A stretch of 64,000 bases of DNA from Paramicrobacterium agarici (GCF_002563955.1 NZ_PDJE01000001.1:2356001-2420000); one strand, 5' to 3'; shown: positions 21,711-31,677, counted from the stretch's first letter. Numbers and translations: made by a program. Notes: generated by a model from the sequence alone, not told the origin.

Positions 21711-23129
21711 ATGTCAGATGTTCTGATCGACCGCCCTGAACTCGAAAGCCTTGGTGTTTACGAGTTCGGCTGGAGCGATTCAGACGAAGCCGGAGCATCG
21801 GCCCGTCGTGGCTTGAACTCCGACGTCGTCTCCGACATCTCGCGGCTCAAGAATGAGCCCGAGTGGATGTTGAAGCGCCGCCTGAAAGCCCTCAAGCTCT
21901 TCGAGCGCAAACCAATGCCATCGTGGGGCGCCGATCTCTCTGAGATCGACTTCGAGAACATCAAGTACTTCGTCCGTTCCACGGAGAAGCAGGCAACGTC
22001 GTGGGAGGACCTCCCCGACGACATCAAGAACACGTACGAGCGTCTTGGCATCCCCGAGGCGGAGCGCTCGCGTCTCGTCGCCGGCGTTGCCGCGCAGTAC
22101 GAGTCCGAGGTCGTCTACCACCAGATTCGCGAGGACCTCGAACAGCAGGGTGTCATCTTCATGGACACCGACACCGCCCTGCGCGAGCACCCGGAGTTCT
22201 TCGAGGAGTACTACGGAACCGTCATTCCCGCAGGCGACAACAAGTTCGCCGCGCTCAACACGGCAGTGTGGTCTGGCGGCTCGTTCGTCTATGTGCCGCC
22301 CGGCGTTCACGTTGACATTCCCCTGCAGGCCTACTTCCGCATCAATACCGAGAACATGGGCCAGTTCGAGCGCACGCTCATCATCGCCGACGAAGGCAGC
22401 TACGTTCACTACATCGAGGGCTGCACGGCGCCCATCTACAAGAGCGACTCGCTGCACTCGGCCGTGGTCGAGATCGTCGTGAAGAAGAATGCTCGCGTTC
22501 GCTACACCACCATCCAGAACTGGTCGAACAACGTCTACAACCTCGTCACTAAGCGCGCGATCGCCGAAGAGGGCGCGACGATGGAGTGGGTAGATGGCAA
22601 CATCGGCTCCAAGGTGACCATGAAGTACCCGTCAATCTATCTCACGGGTGAGCACGCCAAGGGCGAGACTCTTTCCGTCGCCTTCGCGGGACCAGGGCAG
22701 CACCAGGATGCTGGCGCGAAGATGATCCACATGGCGCCGTACACCCAGTCGTCGATCACGTCGAAGTCGATTGCGCGCGGCGGTGGCCGCGCCGGATACC
22801 GCGGCGAAGTGCGCGTCGACCCGTCGGCGCATCACTCGTCGAACTCGGTCGTCTGCGACGCTCTGCTCGTCGATACGATCTCGCGATCCGACACGTATCC
22901 GGCAATCGATATTCGCGTCGACGACGTACAGCTGGGTCACGAAGCGACAGTCTCGAAGGTCAGCGAGGAACAGCTGTTCTACCTCATGAGTCGAGGGCTT
23001 GAAGAGACCGAGGCCATGGCGATGATCGTGCGCGGCTTCATCGAGCCGATTGCGCGCGAGCTCCCCATGGAGTACGCGCTCGAGCTCAACAAACTCATCG
23101 AGATGGGCATGGAAGGATCCGTCGGCTAA
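21711..23129 (+). CDS. sufB: Fe-S cluster assembly scaffold SufB
   Basis: SufB with SufC and SufD forms the scaffold on which Fe-S clusters are assembled. The 472-residue product matches full-length SufB: it contains [20 protein letters not shown], the beta-helix core ending in [24 protein letters not shown] and the C-terminal [19 protein letters not shown]. It is the first gene of sufB-sufD-Rieske-sufC-sufT. The SufR repressor gene that precedes sufB in many actinobacteria is missing at this site. Confidence 0.97.
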   Translation: MSDVLIDRPELESLGVYEFGWSDSDEAGASARRGLNSDVVSDISRLKNEPEWMLKRRLKALKLFERKPMPSWGADLSEIDFENIKYFVRSTEKQATSWEDLPDDIKNTYERLGIPEAERSRLVAGVAAQYESEVVYHQIREDLEQQGVIFMDTDTALREHPEFFEEYYGTVIPAGDNKFAALNTAVWSGGSFVYVPPGVHVDIPLQAYFRINTENMGQFERTLIIADEGSYVHYIEGCTAPIYKSDSLHSAVVEIVVKKNARVRYTTIQNWSNNVYNLVTKRAIAEEGATMEWVDGNIGSKVTMKYPSIYLTGEHAKGETLSVAFAGPGQHQDAGAKMIHMAPYTQSSITSKSIARGGGRAGYRGEVRVDPSAHHSSNSVVCDALLVDTISRSDTYPAIDIRVDDVQLGHEATVSKVSEEQLFYLMSRGLEETEAMAMIVRGFIEPIARELPMEYALELNKLIEMGMEGSVG

Positions 23130-23131
23130 CA

Positions 23132-24340
23132 ATGACTGTCACAGACACCACGGCTTCACACGACAAGCCTGCGCAGCACGGATTTACCGAGCATTCCGAT
23201 GGCGGCTGGGGGCTCGTTCCCATTCAAACCCGGTCCGAGCGCTTCCGCTCGACGAACGTTGCCGATTTCGAGACTCTGACCGGCCGCGAGGCCGAGTGGC
23301 GGTACACGCCGGTCGAGCGTCTCACCGCGCTCAGCGACGGCGAGCTCGACGGCGCTCCCTACACGATCTCGGTCAGCGACTCCGACGGAGTCTCCGCTGA
23401 GTGGGTCGACATGGACGACGCGCGCGTCGGCAGTGCGGCACTCCCGGAGGACCGCCCTTCGGCCAATGCGTGGTCGCAGACCGAGAAGGCGTACGCGATC
23501 ACGATCTCCGGTGAAGAGGCGAAGACCGTGACGGTTGAGCGTTCGGCGCTGGGAACCGGAGCGCGCGCGGCGCACACGGTCATCACCGCCGAGCCGAACA
23601 GCCAGGCGCTGCTGATCCTCAAGAACAGCGGCGATGCGCTCCTCGCTGAGAACGTCGAGATCGTTGTCGGGGAGGGCGCCCGGCTCACCGTCGTCAGCGT
23701 GCAGTGGTGGGACGACGCCGCGCTGCACCTGGGTTCGCACTTCGCGCGCGTCAACCGCGACGCCACACTCAAGCACGTGCTCGTGACGCTCGGCGGCAGC
23801 CTCGTGCGGGTCAACCCGTCGCTGCACCTCGCGGAGCAGGGCTCCGACGTCGAGTCTCTCGGGCTCTACTTCGCCGACGCGGGCCAGCACCTCGAACATC
23901 AGGTCTACGTGCACCATGAGGCTCCGTACTCCCGCAGCCGCGTCACCTACAAGGGCGCACTGCAGGGGGAGGGCGCCCACACCGTGTGGATCGGCGACGT
24001 TCTGATCGGACCGGACGCGACCGGCACCGACAGCTACGAGCAGAACCGCAACCTCGTGCTCACCGACGGCACGCGCGCCGACTCCGTTCCCAACCTGGAG
24101 ATCGAAACCGGCGACATCGCCGGTGCCGGACACGCGAGCGCGACCGGCCGATTCGACGACGAGCAGCTCTTCTACCTCGAGGCGCGAGGCATTCCAGAAG
24201 AAGAAGCTCGACGCCTGGTCGTACGCGGATTCCTCACGGAGATCATCCAGCAGATCGGCGACCCCGATCTGCAGGAAAGCCTCGAGAACGCTGTGGAAGA
24301 GGAGCTCGCCTCGACCAAGCTCGTGGAAGTGTCGCGCTGA
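23132..24340 (+). CDS. sufD: Fe-S cluster assembly protein SufD
   Basis: SufD is the SufB paralogue that completes the SufBC2D complex and aids iron entry. The 402-residue product shares the C-terminal beta-helix signature with SufB (HHEAPYSRSRVTYKGALQGE, then SYEQNRNLVLTDGTRADSVP and the ending ARGIPEEEARRLVVRGFL). It starts 2 bases after sufB, and the next gene begins 1 base after its stop, so the operon is translationally compact. Confidence 0.96.
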   Translation: MTVTDTTASHDKPAQHGFTEHSDGGWGLVPIQTRSERFRSTNVADFETLTGREAEWRYTPVERLTALSDGELDGAPYTISVSDSDGVSAEWVDMDDARVGSAALPEDRPSANAWSQTEKAYAITISGEEAKTVTVERSALGTGARAAHTVITAEPNSQALLILKNSGDALLAENVEIVVGEGARLTVVSVQWWDDAALHLGSHFARVNRDATLKHVLVTLGGSLVRVNPSLHLAEQGSDVESLGLYFADAGQHLEHQVYVHHEAPYSRSRVTYKGALQGEGAHTVWIGDVLIGPDATGTDSYEQNRNLVLTDGTRADSVPNLEIETGDIAGAGHASATGRFDDEQLFYLEARGIPEEEARRLVVRGFLTEIIQQIGDPDLQESLENAVEEELASTKLVEVSR

Positions 24341-24341
24341 C

Positions 24342-24668
24342 GTGGCATCTGTCAAAGCTTGCGAATTGAGCGATCTCACCGTCGACGAGGCGAAGCGATG
24401 CGTGCTCGACGGCGTCCCCATCGCCGTCGTGCTCGACTCCTCCGGTGCTGTGCACGCGATCGGCGACACCTGCACCCACGGCGACATCTCGCTGTCTGAG
24501 GGCTTCGTCGAAGACGGCGCGCTCGAGTGCTGGGCCCACGGATCTCAGTTCTCACTCACCACGGGCAAGCCGCTCTCCCTCCCGGCATACGAGCCCGTGC
24601 CCGTGTACTCCGTCGACATCGTCGACGGCTCCATCTTCATTGACCCGACCGTAACGAAAGAGATTTAG
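24342..24668 (+). CDS. Rieske-type [2Fe-2S] ferredoxin in the suf operon
   Basis: A 108-residue single-domain Rieske protein, the type annotated as a non-heme iron oxygenase ferredoxin subunit. The two cluster-binding boxes are clear: CTHGD (residues about 45-49) and CWAHG (about 64-68), each giving one Cys and one His. It lies between sufD and sufC, a common actinobacterial arrangement. The GTG at 24342 is the first start after the sufD stop. Likely roles are electron supply to Fe-S assembly or a client that needs a cluster; which one is not shown by sequence. Confidence 0.9.
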   Translation: MASVKACELSDLTVDEAKRCVLDGVPIAVVLDSSGAVHAIGDTCTHGDISLSEGFVEDGALECWAHGSQFSLTTGKPLSLPAYEPVPVYSVDIVDGSIFIDPTVTKEI

Positions 24669-24671
24669 TCC

Positions 24672-25436
<765 letters not shown>

Positions 25437-25440
25437 CAGT

Positions 25441-25770
25441 ATGGTTACAACGCTCAGCCCTGAGAAGTTCGACGCGGTCGAAGAGGCCCTGAAGGATGTC
25501 ATGGACCCTGAGCTCGGCGTAAACGTCGTTGACCTCGGGCTCATTTATGACCTCAGTTGGGATGACGAGACAGATTCGCTCATCATCCATATGACGCTGA
25601 CCAGCGCTGGCTGCCCACTCACAGATGTTCTGGAGCAGCAGACCGCCGAATCGCTTGAGGGAGTGGTCGACTCCTTTCGCATCAATTGGGTGTGGATGCC
25701 GCCATGGGGGCCCGAGCGCATCACCGACGATGGTCGTGACATGATGCGCGCCCTCGGCTTCGCGATCTGA
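25441..25770 (+). CDS. sufT: SufT-like (MIP18/DUF59) Fe-S maturation protein
   Basis: The 109-residue product is a DUF59/MIP18 domain protein: DVMDPELGVNVVDLGLIYDL followed by the Cys-containing TSAGCPLTDVLEQQ. SufT-type proteins help load clusters onto client proteins under high demand. It starts 4 bases after sufC and is the last gene of the suf operon, followed by a hairpin. A relation to PaaD is possible by sequence, but the operon context favours SufT. Confidence 0.9.
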   Translation: MVTTLSPEKFDAVEEALKDVMDPELGVNVVDLGLIYDLSWDDETDSLIIHMTLTSAGCPLTDVLEQQTAESLEGVVDSFRINWVWMPPWGPERITDDGRDMMRALGFAI

Positions 25771-25781
25771 TCACCGAATTC

Positions 25782-25820
25782 CGTCATGGCTCGGCTCCCC
25801 ACAGGAGCCGAGCCATGACG
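25782..25820. terminator. terminator-like hairpin after suf operon
   Basis: Bases 25782-25798 and 25804-25820 form a perfect 17-bp stem with a 5-base loop (CCACA), 11 bases after sufT. No T-tract follows, but strong GC hairpins without T-runs are common terminators in actinobacteria. Confidence 0.7.
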
Positions 25821-25870
25821 CTGTCCACCGCAACACCTGCCCGGCCTCAGCCGGGAGAACGGAATCGCCA

Positions 25871-27469
25871 GTGCTGAACGTCAGCGACCTCGAGATCCGC
25901 GTCGGCGCGCGCGTACTGATGCAGAACGTCAGCTTTCGCGTGCAGCCCGGTGACAAGATCGGCCTCGTCGGACGCAACGGCGCGGGCAAGACGACACTCA
26001 CGAAGGTTCTCGCCGGCGACCGGCTTGCAGACGAGGGAACGGTCGAGCGTTCGGGCGAGCTTGGATACCTTCCGCAGGACCCGCGTTCCGGCGATCCGGA
26101 GGAGACCGCGCGCACACGCATACTGAACGCCCGCGGAATCGGGGACCTCGTGCACGGAATGCACGCCGCGACCGAGCAGATGGCGAGCACCGACGAGGCG
26201 ACGAGCACCGCGGCGATGAAAAAGTACTCGCGTCTCGAAGAGCAGTTCAACGTTCATGGCGGATATGCTGCCGAGGCGGAGGCAGCATCCATCGCGAGCA
26301 ATCTGAACCTGCCCGATCGCATTCTCGATCAGCAGTTGAAGACTCTCTCAGGCGGTCAGCGCCGCCGCATCGAGCTGGCTCGCATCTTGTTCTCGGATGC
26401 CGGAACGATGATACTCGACGAGCCCACCAACCACCTCGATGCAGATTCGATCGTGTGGCTGCGCGATTTCCTGCAGAACTACAACGGTGGCTTCATCGTG
26501 ATCAGCCACGATGTCGAGCTTGTGGGGGAGACGGTCAACCGCGTGTTCTATCTTGACGCGAATCGCACGACCATCGACATCTACAACATGAACTGGAAGA
26601 ACTACCAGCGTCAGCGAGAAGCCGACCAGGAGCGTCGCAAGAAGGAGCGTGCGAACGCAGAGAAGAAGGCGTCTGCTCTGCAGCAGCAGGCTGCGAAGTT
26701 CGGCGCAAAGGCGACGAAAGCCGCTGCCGCGCATCAGATGGTGGCACGCGCAGAAAAGCTCCTCTCCGGTCTCGAGGACGTGCGTCAGGCAGACCGCGTG
26801 GCAAAGCTGCGTTTTCCGACTCCTGTACCGTGCGGCAGAACACCGCTCATGGGCAAGAGCCTGAGCAAGAGCTACGGCTCACTCGAGGTCTTCAGCGCCG
26901 TCGATCTCGCGATCGATCGCGGCTCGCGCGTGGTCATTCTCGGCTTGAACGGCGCGGGAAAGACCACCATGCTGCGCATTCTTGCAGGAGTGGACGCCCC
27001 GGACACAGGGGTGATCGAAGCAGGTCACGGACTGCGAATCGGCTACTACGCGCAGGAGCACGAGACGATCGACGTCGGTCAGAGCGTGCTTCAGAACATG
27101 ATGTCGTCTTCCCCCAACCTCACAGAGACGGAGGCACGTCGTGTGCTCGGGTCGTTCCTGTTCACGGGCGACGACGTGCTGAAGCCCGCTGGCGTTCTGT
27201 CTGGCGGCGAGAAGACGCGACTCGCCCTCGCGATGATCGTGGTCTCTGGGGCGAATGTGCTTCTGCTCGATGAACCGACAAACAACCTCGACCCCGCGAG
27301 CCGCGGCGAGATCCTCGATGCTCTCGCGCACTACGAAGGCTCCGTGATCCTCGTCAGTCACGATGAGGGCGCCGTTGAAGCTCTCAATCCGGAGCGGGTG
27401 CTGATCATGCCCGACGGCGTTGAGGACTTGTGGACGAAGGATTACGCCGAGCTGATCTCGCTCGCGTAG
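25871..27469 (+). CDS. ABC-F family ATPase (ribosome-associated)
   Basis: Two ABC domains on one chain and no membrane segments identify an ABC-F protein; such proteins bind the ribosomal E site and act in translation control or antibiotic protection. In the 532 residues I see Walker A GRNGAGKTTL, signature LSGGQRRRIELA and Walker B MILDEPTNHLDADS in the first half. A charged linker (residues about 240-310) rich in Lys, Glu and Ala follows. The second half has Walker A GLNGAGKTTM, signature LSGGEKTRLA and LLLDEPTNNLDPAS. A GTG start follows the suf terminator by 50 bases. The subfamily cannot be fixed by eye. Confidence 0.9.
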   Translation: MLNVSDLEIRVGARVLMQNVSFRVQPGDKIGLVGRNGAGKTTLTKVLAGDRLADEGTVERSGELGYLPQDPRSGDPEETARTRILNARGIGDLVHGMHAATEQMASTDEATSTAAMKKYSRLEEQFNVHGGYAAEAEAASIASNLNLPDRILDQQLKTLSGGQRRRIELARILFSDAGTMILDEPTNHLDADSIVWLRDFLQNYNGGFIVISHDVELVGETVNRVFYLDANRTTIDIYNMNWKNYQRQREADQERRKKERANAEKKASALQQQAAKFGAKATKAAAAHQMVARAEKLLSGLEDVRQADRVAKLRFPTPVPCGRTPLMGKSLSKSYGSLEVFSAVDLAIDRGSRVVILGLNGAGKTTMLRILAGVDAPDTGVIEAGHGLRIGYYAQEHETIDVGQSVLQNMMSSSPNLTETEARRVLGSFLFTGDDVLKPAGVLSGGEKTRLALAMIVVSGANVLLLDEPTNNLDPASRGEILDALAHYEGSVILVSHDEGAVEALNPERVLIMPDGVEDLWTKDYAELISLA

Positions 27470-27471
27470 CG

Positions 27472-28317
27472 TCAGCGAACAGCGTCGAGGATCTCGTCTT
27501 CGACGTCAGCATCCGTTCGCTTCTGGCGGCGCTTGCGCTCCCGTTCTTCTGCGCGCTCGCGCACACGCGGATCGTCGGCATTGCGCTGCCGATACTCCTG
27601 CCTCACGGCGTACGCGAGAAACGCGAAGGCGAGCAGAGCGAAGATCACCCACTGAATCGCGTACGACAAGTGCATGCCCTGATTGATCTCAGGCTGGAAT
27701 GCGGGAAGCGGGCGGCTCTCCTGCGGCGCCGGATTCTCAGAGACAAGCAGCCCGTACGCTGCAGTGTAGCTGTCGGACGAGACTCTCGACGCGAGGTCGG
27801 GCAGGTGAATAGTCGCGATCTGGTCGCCGCTCGCGGAGCGCCCCGGGAGCTCCGGCTCACCGGGCTTCACACGGGCGGTGACGGTCACCTGGCCATCTGG
27901 GGGAGCGGGGATGCTGTCGGGGCGGTCCTGCTCATTTCCCGTAGGAACCCAGCCGCGATCGACCATGAAGATGAGCCCTGACTCCAGCTTCAGTGGAGTG
28001 ATGACCTCGAATCCTGGACGTCCCGAGCGCGGACGGTTTCTCACAAGAACCTGCTCGTCGATGAGGTACTCGCCCGTCATTGTCACGGGCTGATACTCGT
28101 GAGAATCGTCGAAGTCCGCGGGGTCGGCGACAACCTGATCAAGGGGAACGGGGTCTGCGCTCCAGTTACTGTCGACGAGCGCCTGAACGTGCTCCTTCTC
28201 GTGGAGCCGGTTCACCTGCCAGTTCGACAGGAACCCGCACACGATGGCGAAGACGATCGCGACAGCGAGATACCCGACCCATCGCCAGCTGAAGGCGAAG
28301 GACCACGAGCGGCTCAC
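27472..28317 (-). CDS. SURF1 family cytochrome oxidase biogenesis protein
   Basis: SURF1 (Shy1) proteins help insert heme A into cytochrome c oxidase. The 281-residue product has the classic topology: an N-terminal membrane helix (residues about 12-32), a periplasmic domain with the markers NRPRSGRPGFEVITPL and MVDRGWVP, and a C-terminal helix (about 212-235), then a charged tail. It fits with ctaA and ctaB nearby. Its stop is 2 bases from the convergent ABC-F stop, and its start overlaps the upstream small gene by 4 bases. Confidence 0.93.
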   Translation of the reverse strand: MSRSWSFAFSWRWVGYLAVAIVFAIVCGFLSNWQVNRLHEKEHVQALVDSNWSADPVPLDQVVADPADFDDSHEYQPVTMTGEYLIDEQVLVRNRPRSGRPGFEVITPLKLESGLIFMVDRGWVPTGNEQDRPDSIPAPPDGQVTVTARVKPGEPELPGRSASGDQIATIHLPDLASRVSSDSYTAAYGLLVSENPAPQESRPLPAFQPEINQGMHLSYAIQWVIFALLAFAFLAYAVRQEYRQRNADDPRVRERAEERERKRRQKRTDADVEDEILDAVR

Positions 28318-28538
28318 TGGTCGCCGCCTTCAGAGAACGAGGTGACGGCGACGGGAAAACTGCGCGCCTCGAGAAACCCCCGCAAATATTCGACATGGTC
28401 GTCGCACGCGAGCCATACCTTCTCACGGTCGGCCGAGTGAATGCGCGGATTGCGCCACCCGATTCGCCACTGCGCCGTCAGGCGGCATCCGGCTCGCGAA
28501 CATTCGTGTGCCCCGGGCTCTGCCCCGATCCCGATCAT
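28314..28538 (-). CDS. small conserved Cys/His protein of unknown function
   Basis: A 74-residue protein lying between SURF1 and a DUF3099 gene and overlapping each by 4 bases, so it is almost certainly real. It contains CSRAGC near the N-terminus, then WRIGWRNPRIHSADREKVW and LACDDHVEYLRGFL. The spacing of three Cys and two His residues suggests a small metal-binding fold. Similar actinobacterial proteins have, to my memory, been given an acetone carboxylase name without evidence. I do not know its function; its place beside SURF1 hints at oxidase assembly, which is inference. Confidence 0.7.
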   Translation of the reverse strand: MIGIGAEPGAHECSRAGCRLTAQWRIGWRNPRIHSADREKVWLACDDHVEYLRGFLEARSFPVAVTSFSEGGDQ

Positions 28539-28852
28539 GACGCCTCACGCTTGTGGTCGTCGGATGACCGGGGCTCGTGAGGGGAGTCGTTCCGGTTCTG
28601 TGGGATGACGACGACGCCGTCTGGTCGTTCGAGCTCAGTATGGGTGCGCACAGGGGTGTTCGCGATGACGACCGCGACATAGGGCAGAACGATGGCACCG
28701 ATAGCGAACACGAGAAGCCACCACCCGTGTGAGAAGAGCATCAACACGATACAGACCATGCGGACGCCCATCGCCACCGAGTACTTGATGACTCGGCGGT
28801 GTCGCTCCTGCTCGGGAGTCATCCCGAGAGTGGTGATCGATGCCTTCTTCAT
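28535..28852 (-). CDS. DUF3099 membrane protein
   Basis: From ATG 28852 the product has 105 residues with two adjacent membrane segments (residues about 25-45 and 48-68), flanked by the DUF3099-like block MTPEQERHRRVIKYSVAMGVRM. The C-terminal tail is hydrophilic. The frame is open upstream to 29050, but that part would overlap the divergent fabG promoter and start, so the later ATG (preceded by TTGAGG) is chosen. Function unknown. It is the first gene of a three-gene unit DUF3099, small Cys/His protein, SURF1. Confidence 0.8.
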   Translation of the reverse strand: MKKASITTLGMTPEQERHRRVIKYSVAMGVRMVCIVLMLFSHGWWLLVFAIGAIVLPYVAVVIANTPVRTHTELERPDGVVVIPQNRNDSPHEPRSSDDHKREAS

Positions 28853-28963
28853 CACCTCAAGACTACGACTTTTGTATGCTCGTAAGCTGATACTGAAACC
28901 GCCCCCAGAAGCTCTCTCGAGTTTCTCACCGGCACCGTGCCCAGACTCTCGGAGAGGAAACCC

Positions 28964-29674
28964 ATGACAACACCGCGCACTGTTCTCGTCACCGGAGGCA
29001 ACAGAGGCATCGGATACGCGATCGCAGAGCAATTCGTTGCCGAGGGCCACCGCGTCGCGGTGACGGCCCGCTCAGGCGAGGGACCGGAAGGCACACTCAC
29101 CGTTCGCGCGGACGTCACCGACACGGCGAGCATCGACGCGGCGTACTCGGAGGTCGAAGAGAAGCTCGGAGCGGTTGAAGTGGTCGTCGCCAATGCGGGA
29201 ATCACACGAGACACACTGATGATGCGCATGAGCGATGACGATTTCGATGCCGTCGTCGACACGAACCTCGGCGGGACGTTTCGCGTGGTCAAGCGCGCGT
29301 CGAAGGGCATGCTGAAAGCGCGCTACGGGCGGATCGTCTTGATCTCAAGCGTTGTCGGACTGCTCGGTTCTGCCGGTCAGATCAACTACGCGTCATCGAA
29401 GGCCGGCCTCGTCGGCATGGCTCGTTCCATCACCCGAGAGCTGGGAGCTCGCGGCATCACAGCAAACGTGGTCGCCCCTGGTTTCATCCAGACGGACATG
29501 ACGGCATCGCTTCCCGAAGACACGCAAGCCGAATACAAGAAGCGCATCCCGGCAGGACGCTTCGCGGAGGTGAGCGAGGTCGCCCGTGTCGTGACGTGGC
29601 TCGCCGGCGACGATGCCGCCTACATCTCGGGAGCAGTGATTCCCGTTGACGGCGGACTCGGCATGGGGCACTGA
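28964..29674 (+). CDS. fabG: FabG-like 3-oxoacyl-ACP reductase (SDR)
   Basis: Short-chain dehydrogenase of the FabG type, expected to reduce 3-oxoacyl-ACP with NADPH in fatty acid synthesis. The protein (236 residues from ATG 28964) has VTGGNRGIGYAIAE as cofactor loop, NAGITRD, catalytic Ser in ISSVVGLLG and YASSKAG giving YxxxK, and the FabG-style ending YISGAVIPVDGGLGMGH. AGAGGAAA precedes this ATG; an in-frame ATG 27 bases upstream is less likely. In mycobacteria the equivalent (MabA) is paired with InhA; no enoyl reductase is seen here. Confidence 0.92.
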   Translation: MTTPRTVLVTGGNRGIGYAIAEQFVAEGHRVAVTARSGEGPEGTLTVRADVTDTASIDAAYSEVEEKLGAVEVVVANAGITRDTLMMRMSDDDFDAVVDTNLGGTFRVVKRASKGMLKARYGRIVLISSVVGLLGSAGQINYASSKAGLVGMARSITRELGARGITANVVAPGFIQTDMTASLPEDTQAEYKKRIPAGRFAEVSEVARVVTWLAGDDAAYISGAVIPVDGGLGMGH

Positions 29675-29687
29675 GTAGGCGCTTTCG

Positions 29688-30398
29688 TCACCCTCGGAGT
29701 CCGAGCAGAGGCAACACGTCGCTGAGATCGTTGCGATGAATGGCGACGTCCGCCGCAGCGCGAACGGCGGGCTTTGCATTGAAGGCGACGCTGAGACCCG
29801 CGATCGCCATCATCCTCAGATCATTGGCCCCATCACCGACGGCGATTGTGCGTCTGAGTTCGATTCCCGAGGCGGCGGCCCATTCCCGCAAAGCCGATGC
29901 CTTGGCTTCGGCGTCGACGATGTCTCCGTCGACGCGACCCGTCAGAGTACCGTCGGCGACCTCGAGCCGATTCGCCCGCCACACGTCAACCCCGAGACGT
30001 TCGGCAACGGGGTCCAGCAGCTCGTGGAATCCGCCGGAGACGACGCCGATGCGGCCTCCTGCTGCGTGAATTCCCGCGATGAGCTCCTCCACCCCTGTGG
30101 TCGGGCGGATGCGCGCGGCGACGCGAGCATAGACAGCCGCGGGAACCCCCCGAAGCGTTGCAACTCGCTCTCTGAGGCTCGCGGCGAAGTCGAGTTCGCC
30201 GCGCATCGCGCGCTCGGTGACCTCAGCCACCTGCTCGGCAGAGCCTGCTTCGTCGGCAAGAAGCTCGATCGCCTCGTCTTGGATGAGTGTCGAATCAGCA
30301 TCCAGCACAACAAGGAAGCGGGCAGAGTCGGTAGCGAATGTCGGCGGCATACGTACGGGTTTCCCTTTCGACAGGATGAGAGTGCGCATCTCGATCAT
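29688..30398 (-). CDS. serB: phosphoserine phosphatase (HAD family)
   Basis: Last enzyme of serine biosynthesis, removing phosphate from O-phosphoserine. The 236-residue product has the HAD motifs LDADSTLIQDEAIELLA (nucleophile Asp and acid Asp), GVVSGGFHELLDPVAERL and AVGDGANDLRMMAIAGLSVAFNAKP, close to the SerB subfamily. The N-terminal regulatory ACT region of many SerB proteins is absent. Start is uncertain: ATG 30398 or the ATG 48 bases downstream. It is convergent with fabG across 13 bases and divergent from the ABC ATPase gene. Confidence 0.93.
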   Translation of the reverse strand: MIEMRTLILSKGKPVRMPPTFATDSARFLVVLDADSTLIQDEAIELLADEAGSAEQVAEVTERAMRGELDFAASLRERVATLRGVPAAVYARVAARIRPTTGVEELIAGIHAAGGRIGVVSGGFHELLDPVAERLGVDVWRANRLEVADGTLTGRVDGDIVDAEAKASALREWAAASGIELRRTIAVGDGANDLRMMAIAGLSVAFNAKPAVRAAADVAIHRNDLSDVLPLLGLRG

Positions 30399-30452
30399 GG
30401 CACGAGACGATGAGGCTCGCGCGGAGCGCCTGATGCATCGATCTGCGACCGT

Positions 30453-30458
30453 TAGGCT
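30453..30458 (+). promoter_or_regulatory. -10 element of probable leaderless promoter
   Basis: TAGGCT ends 6 bases before ATG 30465. With a start point about 7 bases after the -10 box, the transcript would begin at or beside the ATG. No Shine-Dalgarno of normal spacing is present. Confidence 0.5.
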
Positions 30459-30464
30459 TGGAGT

Positions 30465-31247
30465 ATGTCGACGGTTCTCGATTTCACCGGTGTCACGGTC
30501 GTTCGCAACGGCACAGCCATTCTCGACGGTATCGATTGGCGCGTTGACGACTCTGAGCGCTGGGTCATCCTCGGTCCGAACGGGGCAGGGAAGACAACGC
30601 TGCTGCAGCTTGCGTCAACGCTCATGTACCCGACTCGCGGTCAAGTTTCCATACTCAACGAGACGCTTGGACACGTCGACGTCTTCGAGTTGCGTCCGCG
30701 AATCGGCTTTGCCTCGAGCGCGATGGCAAAACGTATTCCGTTCGACGAAACGGTGATCAACGTCGTGATGACCGCTGCCTACTCGGTCACGGGCAGGTGG
30801 AACGAGGCCTACGAAGATCTTGACGAGAAGCGCGCGCGCCGAGTACTCGCCGAGTGGCGCCTGGATCATCTCGCGGACCGACGGTTCGGCACGCTGAGCG
30901 ACGGTGAGCAGAAGCGCACGCAGATCGCCCGTGGAGTCATGACCGACCCTGAGATGCTGCTCTTGGATGAGCCGGCCGCGAGCCTCGACCTCGGCGCTCG
31001 CGAAGAGCTGCTCGTGCTCCTCAGCGGGTACGCCCAGGCGGCCGACGCACCGGCGATCGTCATGGTCACTCATCACGTCGAAGAGATTCCGACGGGCATC
31101 ACCCACGCGCTCCTGCTGCGCGATGGTCGTATTGTCTCCGCAGGTCCTCTGGAGCAGTCGCTCACCTCGAAGACGTTGAGTGAGACATTTGATATGCCCA
31201 TCGAACTGACCCAGCACGAGGGGCGCTACGCGGCGCGTGCGCGATGA
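30465..31247 (+). CDS. stand-alone ABC ATPase, transport or housekeeping role unknown
   Basis: A single-domain ABC ATPase of 260 residues with Walker A GPNGAGKTTLLQLA (residues about 38-51), a diverged signature LSDGEQKRTQIA (Asp for the usual second Gly), Walker B MLLLDEPAASLDLGARE and the H-loop VTHHVEEIP. No permease is encoded next to it. Similar lone ATPases near serB occur widely in actinobacteria and resemble YlmA/ModF-like proteins. The partner and substrate are unknown. Confidence 0.85.
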   Translation: MSTVLDFTGVTVVRNGTAILDGIDWRVDDSERWVILGPNGAGKTTLLQLASTLMYPTRGQVSILNETLGHVDVFELRPRIGFASSAMAKRIPFDETVINVVMTAAYSVTGRWNEAYEDLDEKRARRVLAEWRLDHLADRRFGTLSDGEQKRTQIARGVMTDPEMLLLDEPAASLDLGAREELLVLLSGYAQAADAPAIVMVTHHVEEIPTGITHALLLRDGRIVSAGPLEQSLTSKTLSETFDMPIELTQHEGRYAARAR

Positions 31248-31264
31248 ACCGGCACCGAATCTGG

Positions 31265-31270
31265 TAAAGT
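31265..31270 (+). promoter_or_regulatory. candidate -10 element for rpmE2
   Basis: TAAAGT lies 89 bases before the L31 start, leaving a leader that contains GTCTGC (31303-31308) and GCAGAC (31321-31326), which could pair. No Zur-type palindrome was seen. Confidence 0.4.
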
Positions 31271-31359
31271 AACTAGTCGGCGCAAGCCTGCGAACTTCTC
31301 TGTCTGCGTTTCTCACGCGGCAGACGAGCACCTGATCTCTGTACGACGAAGGATTTCTT

Positions 31360-31608
31360 ATGAAGACTGCCATTCACCCCGAGTACGCACCGGTCGTATT
31401 CCGTGACCTCGCGTCGGGGGCGACGTTCCTCACGCGCTCCACGGTGTCGAGCGACAAGACCATCGAGCTCGATGGCGAGACGTACCCGGTCATCGACGTC
31501 GAGATCTCGTCGGAGTCACACCCGTTCTACACGGGTAAGCAGCGCATCCTCGACTCGGCCGGCCGCGTCGAGAAGTTCAACCAGCGCTTCAAGAACTTCG
31601 GCAAGTAA
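31360..31608 (+). CDS. rpmE2: 50S ribosomal protein L31 type B
   Basis: The 82-residue protein is L31 of the long type B, which lacks the zinc-binding cysteines of type A: there is no Cys in the sequence. Family blocks are [30 protein letters not shown] and the ending [14 protein letters not shown]. In Streptomyces and mycobacteria cysteine-free paralogues replace the zinc form under zinc limitation; many other actinobacteria use type B constitutively. GAAGGA provides the ribosome-binding site. A strong hairpin follows 12 bases after the stop. Confidence 0.97.
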   Translation: MKTAIHPEYAPVVFRDLASGATFLTRSTVSSDKTIELDGETYPVIDVEISSESHPFYTGKQRILDSAGRVEKFNQRFKNFGK

Positions 31609-31620
31609 GCCGCACACGTA

Positions 31621-31660
31621 CAGAAGGGCGCGTCCTCCATTCGGAGGACGCGCCCTTCTG
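31621..31660. terminator. terminator hairpin after rpmE2, 18-bp perfect stem
   Basis: Bases 31621-31638 and 31643-31660 are exact reverse complements with a 4-base loop (ATTC). It lies between rpmE2 and the convergent exonuclease gene (stop at 31678) and probably serves both directions. Confidence 0.85.
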
Positions 31661-31677
31661 CATGTTCCTGACTCGCG

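Noticed and set aside
25871..27469. ABC-F protein as an antibiotic resistance factor
   Set aside because: It lies at the end of a housekeeping cofactor neighbourhood without other resistance genes, and eye inspection does not place it in a resistance subfamily.
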